Origin: Glycomyces tritici
GTDB taxonomy: Bacteria; Actinomycetota; Actinomycetes; Mycobacteriales; Micromonosporaceae
DNA: 64,000 nt
NCBI RefSeq assembly: GCF_030403505.1
Contig: NZ_JAUEMJ010000008.1
Coordinates: 173,657 to 237,656 of the forward strand
Direction of reading: 5' to 3'
Made by a program: the position numbers and the translations under genes. The notes below the pieces were generated by a model. That model saw only the letters and a program-made list of their open reading frames with translations. It was not told the DNA's origin and made no database searches. This document shows, in pieces, positions 60,449 through 64,000 of this stretch (within the stretch, counting starts at the first letter, position 1; each line of letters opens with the position of its first letter).

Positions 60449-61078
60449 ATGGAACAGCAGGCGCGGGAGGCGCACGTCCGCAGCATCATCGAAGCGGTGC
60501 GCTGGACGGAATTCCCGGACGCCCTCGGCACCAGGGTCGACCTGACCGAACCGCTCGTCCGGATAACACTAGACCGGCGCCTTCCGAATGAGGAGCGCTA
60601 CTACTGCTCAGGCGCGATGTACAACCACATTTGCTGCCAAGGCAGCATGGGAGAGGTAACCCTTCCGGTGACGCGCGTGGTGCACCGGCTGCTCGAGGCT
60701 GATCTGGCCGTCAAGCCAGATCTCCTCTACGAACTACTTGAGGTCCACCGAACCTCTTGGACCGAACTTCCGATGACCGACCCCGATACCGGCGAGCAGG
60801 TGGTCATGTGGGAAGCGACCTTCCGCGAGCTCTACCGGCACAAGGACCTGTACCTGCGCGACCTTGATCGTCTGCAACCCTCCGAGTGTCCTGCGCTGCT
60901 GGATCTACTGTGGCTGCTGTCGCCCAAATATCCCGAGATCATCGACCATGCCGTCCAGAGGTCAGCCCAGCTTGAAGGCGACGAGCGAGCCGTCATTGAA
61001 GCAAAGATCGAGCAGATGCGAGCTGCTCTGGAAGATGACAAAGCCGACCACGATCATCGACTCGATATCGAACCGTAG
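60449..61078 (+). CDS. Hypothetical protein
   Basis: The 209-residue product is mostly helical and acidic, with a Cys-rich stretch near residues 52-65 (YYCSGAMYNHICCQGS) that could bind metal. No signal peptide or membrane segment is present. I do not recognise the family. It follows the DUF4238 gene by 80 nt on the same strand and shares its lower-GC codon use. The two may be an accessory pair. Confidence 0.65.
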   Translation: MEQQAREAHVRSIIEAVRWTEFPDALGTRVDLTEPLVRITLDRRLPNEERYYCSGAMYNHICCQGSMGEVTLPVTRVVHRLLEADLAVKPDLLYELLEVHRTSWTELPMTDPDTGEQVVMWEATFRELYRHKDLYLRDLDRLQPSECPALLDLLWLLSPKYPEIIDHAVQRSAQLEGDERAVIEAKIEQMRAALEDDKADHDHRLDIEP

Positions 61079-61178
61079 AGCTGATGCATCCGGGGCATTT
61101 CTGGCACCCCACGCCGGGAACGTACACGCCGAAGTGCATGGGTGTTCAGCCTCAGGGAGTCGCCTCGCCAGCTTGGTC

Positions 61179-61361
61179 TTAGACCAGCACAGTCGGCCGC
61201 GGCCAGTGTGCGCAAGCGGCGCAGAACGGCCGCGTGAGGGTTGCTTGGCCGGCGCAAAGCGTTTCGCCGGGGTGGTTGCGTTCGCAGTCGCACGCGCACG
61301 TCGGCACAGAGGATGCCACCGGGCCCGTGTCGGCCTCCGGGAGCGTCGTCAAACGGGTCAT
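61179..61361 (-). CDS. Small Cys-rich protein
   Basis: The 60-residue protein has six Cys in the order CACDC, C, then CAAC with a His (FCAACAHWP), suggesting a small zinc-binding module. It starts at ATG 61361, 7 nt after GAGAAGGA, and follows the previous small gene by 13 nt. Such tiny Cys proteins are common in actinomycete phages and integrative elements. The function is unknown. Confidence 0.55.
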   Translation of the reverse strand: MTRLTTLPEADTGPVASSVPTCACDCERNHPGETLCAGQATLTRPFCAACAHWPRPTVLV

Positions 61362-61374
61362 GCCAGGGTCCTTC

Positions 61375-61752
61375 TCAGTCGTCGTATCGGGTGTGGACGG
61401 CGAGGACGAGGCCTGCGCCGCCGGGAAGCCAGATCCGCCAGTCGTACGCGAACCCGCTGTTACGGTCGTTCAACGCGCGGGCGGCCGCGGCGAGGTCCGC
61501 GTCTATGTCAGGGAGACGCTGGCGGCGCGACCGGAGTTCATTCGATGCTTCGGTCATGTGATGCTGCAGCCACGCGAGCGCGGCCGCTTCGCTCGAGACG
61601 GGCTCAAGCTCGAAGTTGTGCCACGGCGGCTCGTGCCACACGAGCGGGTCACTGCCGGGAAACAGCGGCTTGCGCTGGCTCGACAGGTCATACACGGTCC
61701 GCTCAGGGTCACCGGTCAGGTATCGGAAACGGCGCCAGTGGTAGTGCCCCAT
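61375..61752 (-). CDS. Small hypothetical protein
   Basis: The 125-residue protein begins MGHYHWRRFRYLTGDPERTV and is rich in Trp, His and Arg, with a C-terminal helix and the segment DWRIWLPGGAGLVLAV. The start at 61752 overlaps the preceding stop as TAATG. No family recognised. It belongs to the overlapping small-gene run on this strand. Confidence 0.55.
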   Translation of the reverse strand: MGHYHWRRFRYLTGDPERTVYDLSSQRKPLFPGSDPLVWHEPPWHNFELEPVSSEAAALAWLQHHMTEASNELRSRRQRLPDIDADLAAAARALNDRNSGFAYDWRIWLPGGAGLVLAVHTRYDD

Positions 61753-61964
61753 TACGCGCCCACACCGAACACGGCGTTGTTCCCGACGCGCGCCCACTGC
61801 TGGTCTTGGGCAGCGTTTCTGGCGCGCATGTCGGCCTGGTAGTCCGCTTGGTAGCCCGCGCAGGGCCACGCTCGCGTGCAGCGGCCGCAGCGGGGGCCGT
61901 TCTCGAAGTGGCGGCTTCCGGCTCCTGGTGGTTGCGCGGCTTTCGGTTCGGGTCGTTCGGTCAC
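61752..61964 (-). CDS. Small Cys-containing protein
   Basis: The 70-residue product has three Cys within RCGRCTRAWPCAGY, a compact motif seen in phage or element zinc-knuckle proteins. GTG 61964 overlaps the upstream stop as GTGA, and its own stop overlaps the next start. The overlaps are the main evidence that it is a gene. Confidence 0.5.
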   Translation of the reverse strand: MTERPEPKAAQPPGAGSRHFENGPRCGRCTRAWPCAGYQADYQADMRARNAAQDQQWARVGNNAVFGVGA

Positions 61965-62332
61965 CGCGCGTCGCTCCAGAACGCGGCCGCGACCTCTTCA
62001 ACCGTGACCGCTTCGTGCCAGTCCGGGTCGAACACCAGCTCACGCTCGGATTCCACCTGGCTGAACACGGCGTGCTGCTTCGGCGTCACCAGGTCGAGGA
62101 CGGCGCCCACGGGCTGTCGGGCGTGCTCGCGCCGCCACGGGTGCATGTACACCCACACGTTCCGGTCACCCTGCCGGTACACGAGGTACCGGTGGTGGCC
62201 GTAGTCGAACGCGCCAATGAGGCCTTGAGCGGGCGGCACGACCGCGCGCTGCGGCTGCTCAGCAAATGTGGGCTCGGCCGGGGTGATCACAGCAAGGAGC
62301 TGCGTCTGGTCCTGCGTGGTGTACGCGGTCAT
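61961..62332 (-). CDS. Small hypothetical protein
   Basis: The 123-residue protein has a beta-rich core (GAFDYGHHRYLVYRQGDRN, VWVYMHPWRREHARQP) and an acidic C-terminus (EVAAAFWSDAR). No family recognised. ATG 62332 overlaps the upstream stop as ATGA. Confidence 0.55.
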   Translation of the reverse strand: MTAYTTQDQTQLLAVITPAEPTFAEQPQRAVVPPAQGLIGAFDYGHHRYLVYRQGDRNVWVYMHPWRREHARQPVGAVLDLVTPKQHAVFSQVESERELVFDPDWHEAVTVEEVAAAFWSDAR

Positions 62333-62631
62333 GAGGTGGTGGATCCAATCTGGAGGGCTTGGGCGAACACGAGGTCAGCGAGCGGCCAAACGGGGTCGAA
62401 GAGCACGCGCGCGCCTATGGCGACGCGTTCGAAGGAAGGCTCGGGGAACCCGGCCGTGATGCCGGCGATCCGGCCGATGGGGTGCAGCACCGGGTCGCCG
62501 GCGGCGGACACGGCAACCCACAGGTGGTGTTCACGGTCGCGGTGGACAGTGAACTTCAGGTCGGCGAGCGCGAACGAGCCGCAATGTTTCGCGCCGTACC
62601 GGAGGACTCGCAGCTCGAACGCGGAGGTCAT
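62329..62631 (-). CDS. Small hypothetical protein
   Basis: The 100-residue protein has alternating strands (FELRVLRYGAKHCGSFALAD, KFTVHRDREHHLWVAVS). No family recognised. ATG 62631 overlaps the stop of the gene before it as ATGA, and its own stop overlaps the next start. Confidence 0.55.
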   Translation of the reverse strand: MTSAFELRVLRYGAKHCGSFALADLKFTVHRDREHHLWVAVSAAGDPVLHPIGRIAGITAGFPEPSFERVAIGARVLFDPVWPLADLVFAQALQIGSTTS

Positions 62632-62909
62632 GACCGCTGCCGCACGACATTGAGATAGTCGGCCGCGCACGCAGCGATCCGGGCGCGGTTCCCACCGCGG
62701 GACGCCCACGCTTCCATGTCGGGGACGACGTGCACGGTCGGGTGGATCGAGTCGGCGCTGACCACCCATCCGATGCGCAGCCATTCCGCGCCGTTGTCAA
62801 TGTGCAGGATCACCTGCCCTGACCAGGGTTCAGCTTCCATGCGAACGAGGACGTCGTCCAGATAGAACACGTCGTCGCGCAGATCCGGTACTGCTTCTGC
62901 CACGCCCAT
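62628..62909 (-). CDS. Small hypothetical protein, first of the small-gene run
   Basis: The 93-residue protein (DVFYLDDVLVRMEAEPWSGQ, VILHIDNGAEWLRIGWVVS) starts at ATG 62909 after GGAGG. It heads six small leftward genes ending at 61179, four junctions of which overlap by a few bases. A hairpin with following T-rich DNA lies just upstream, which would insulate this operon. No family recognised. Confidence 0.6.
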   Translation of the reverse strand: MGVAEAVPDLRDDVFYLDDVLVRMEAEPWSGQVILHIDNGAEWLRIGWVVSADSIHPTVHVVPDMEAWASRGGNRARIAACAADYLNVVRQRS

Positions 62910-62934
62910 CCCCACCTCCGGGTATGTAAACGCA

Positions 62935-63299
62935 AAGCACTCAACAGGTTCGTGCTCCTGTTGAGTGCTTCGTTGTGCGAGATTGATGCGGCGCGGCCCC
63001 CTCCCAAGGACCGCGCCGCTCAGGCCGGTGCGCCTCTGGCGGACCCGTCCTGTGCTGGGCCGTCCGCCAAGGCTCGGTAATGACGGACGGCCGCAGAGCA
63101 ACGTTCAAGTTCGGGGCCGGGACGGAAGATCCCCCTACCGTCCCGGCCCGTGGCGGGCCTCGTGCGGCCGACAGGAGCACTCGGCCCGCCGTGTGCTGCA
63201 CGTTCTCGACTGCGCCCACCCCTCAGGAGCGCAGACGTCACGAAGCAGCGGATTGAAGTCAAGGTGTGGCTGGGGCTCAACGAGGGTCGAGCCCCAGCC
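62935..63299. other. Gene-free block with six strong hairpins
   Basis: Within ~365 bp I count six inverted repeats: 62935-62970 (14-bp perfect arms), 62988-63019 (9 bp), 63037-63069 (8 bp), 63114-63149 (12 bp), 63152-63190 (8 bp) and 63268-63299 (11 bp). Open frames here have no credible start or family. Several are too close together to be ordinary terminators. A structured RNA, a transfer or single-strand replication origin, or a terminator array are possible. The remainder, 63300-63553, shows only a weak inverted repeat near 63475-63494. Confidence 0.6.
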
Positions 63300-63553
63300 G
63301 TTCCCGGGGGCACCAGGTGTCGAAGCTGGGTCACCGGTGTGTGGCCACTATCGGCGCTCGCGCACCCCTCAAGCGTGAACGTCGACAGTGACCGGTCGGC
63401 ACGTCCGCGGTCAGCGCCAGCCGACCCGATGGACGCGCAAGCCTGATGCGCCGCAGAGAGAAGCGGGCTTCGACGGTCCAGTGACAACTGGTCCATGCCC
63501 ACACCTCCCCCTGAGACGAACGACGCCGCTCCAGTGAGGAGCGCTATGCATCA

Positions 63554-63583
63554 ATCCTAACATAAGACATCTTATTTTAGGAT
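63554..63583. promoter_or_regulatory. AT-rich 30-bp palindrome upstream of the XRE gene
   Basis: Two 14-bp arms (ATCCTAACATAAGA and TCTTATTTTAGGAT) pair at 13 of 14 positions around CA. It is strikingly AT-rich for this DNA and lies 59 nt before the XRE start. A phage-type operator for that regulator is likely. Confidence 0.6.
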
Positions 63584-63642
63584 GGCTAAACTTGAGGCTT
63601 CCTACTATCGGATGACAGGGCGAGAACCCCGAGGAGCCCGGC

Positions 63643-63880
63643 ATGGTACAGACTCAGGGCATGACAATGACTTCGCCGACAGTGCTGCGCCGCATCGCCG
63701 CGGCCGAACTGGTGCGCCACCGTGAAGCCGCCGGCATCGACCAGGTCGACGTCGATCAAGCCTGCGAACTCAGCCGAGGCTCAACGTCCCGCTACGAGAC
63801 CTGCTACTCGTCGATGAGCGCCCCCGTTGCGCGCCGGATCTTCTCGCATCTCGGGGTTGAAGGCGCCGAGCTAAGCGATG
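63643..63880 (+). pseudogene. XRE-family regulator, apparently cut by an insertion sequence
   Basis: ATG 63643 follows GAGGAG. The frame encodes ~79 residues with an XRE helix-turn-helix (LRRIAAAELVRHREAAGID, CELSRGSTSRYET) and then VARRIFSHLGVEGAELSD. From ~63881 the frame runs into DNA whose minus strand encodes a transposase end, so the ligand or dimer domain is missing. The regulator is therefore probably truncated. The exact junction cannot be set without the other end of the element. Confidence 0.6.
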
Positions 63881-64000
63881 TCCCGTTAGTTGCTCGTGGG
63901 TGCGCCCAGGCGCGGCGGTTTCGCGGGTGTCAGCCTGTAAGGGTGAGGTTGTGGAGGCGGGCGATGCCGGCCATTGCCTCGGCGGAGCCCTCGCCACGGA
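63881..64000 (-). mobile_element. Right end of an insertion sequence (partial)
   Basis: The end begins near GTCCCGTTAGTTGC and contains the 3' end of a leftward frame ending at 63930. The rest lies outside the window. It interrupts the XRE gene. The family is not determined. Confidence 0.5.
63930..64000 (-). CDS. C-terminal end of a probable transposase (partial)
   Basis: The last 22 residues, starting RGEGSAEAMAGIARLHNLT and ending LTG, lie on the minus strand before TGA at 63930-63932. The end of the reading frame 50 bp from an interrupted gene suggests an IS transposase. The identification rests on context and a short tail. Confidence 0.4.
   Translation of the reverse strand, partial: RGEGSAEAMAGIARLHNLTLTG

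Noticed and set aside
63020..63502. 160-codon leftward frame over the hairpin block.
   Set aside because: It crosses several hairpins, has no ribosome site and shows no recognisable motif.

Overview
The DNA is uniformly GC-rich. GTG starts, AAGGAG ribosome sites and ATGA or GTGA stop/start overlaps are frequent. The protein set is typical of a saprophytic actinomycete: an AfsR-like SARP regulator, a DesK-type kinase, RICIN-tailed secreted glycosidases, LppU-like and DUF5648-like proteins. I cannot name the genus from sequence alone. No rRNA, tRNA or CRISPR array was seen. Very long antisense open frames occur over most real genes and were treated as shadows.

Layout. 1-4.4 kb: two secreted glycosidases with nearly identical RICIN tails, the second a GH2 beta-galactosidase. 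4.4-7.3 kb: a ribose/xylose-type sugar ABC importer. 7.5-12.3 kb: a leftward group of quinone oxidoreductase, alpha/beta hydrolase, EthD-like protein, TetR and sulfotransferase, with a TetR-like palindrome upstream. 12.4-19.4 kb: a GNAT gene, then a beta-galactoside uptake and cleavage unit (MalF/MalG-type permeases, binding lipoprotein, cytoplasmic GH35, LacI) behind a promoter with a perfect 14-bp palindrome. 19.5-25.1 kb: an XRE-NACHT-membrane protein, two secreted hydrolases and an LppU-like protein.

25.3-42.8 kb is one catabolic island. Four operators of the form AWACCGWCYRGWCGGTATG precede its four transcription units. These are: an alcohol dehydrogenase/SDR/MaoC unit; a divergent acyl-CoA dehydrogenase-thiolase unit and thioesterase; a 9-kb unit of Liv-type importer, APH-like kinase, acyl-CoA dehydrogenase and acyl-CoA ligase; and an SDR-TetR-oxidoreductase-SDR unit. 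The likely job is uptake, CoA activation and beta-oxidation-like breakdown of an organic acid, repressed by the TetR at 41.5-42.1 kb. A 452-bp insert bounded by an 11-bp direct repeat splits the Liv genes.

42.9-48.0 kb holds two serine hydrolases and a two-component system. 48.0-51.6 kb holds a large SARP regulator and a SARP-like triple repeat with 11-bp period. 51.6-55.65 kb is the most novel-looking locus: a LuxR-type regulator, an 88-residue single-TM peptide with a Trp-rich tail, an attenuator-like hairpin, an ABC ATPase and permease, a small membrane protein and an HExxH membrane protein. I read it as a candidate peptide production, processing and export system without a recognisable modification enzyme.

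55.9-59.3 kb has a secreted DUF5648-like protein and a NAD-dependent DNA ligase. From 59.3 kb the content becomes accessory: a DUF4238 protein, an orphan, six tiny overlapping genes, about 370 bp packed with hairpins, an AT-rich palindrome, and an XRE regulator that appears interrupted by an insertion sequence at the window edge.
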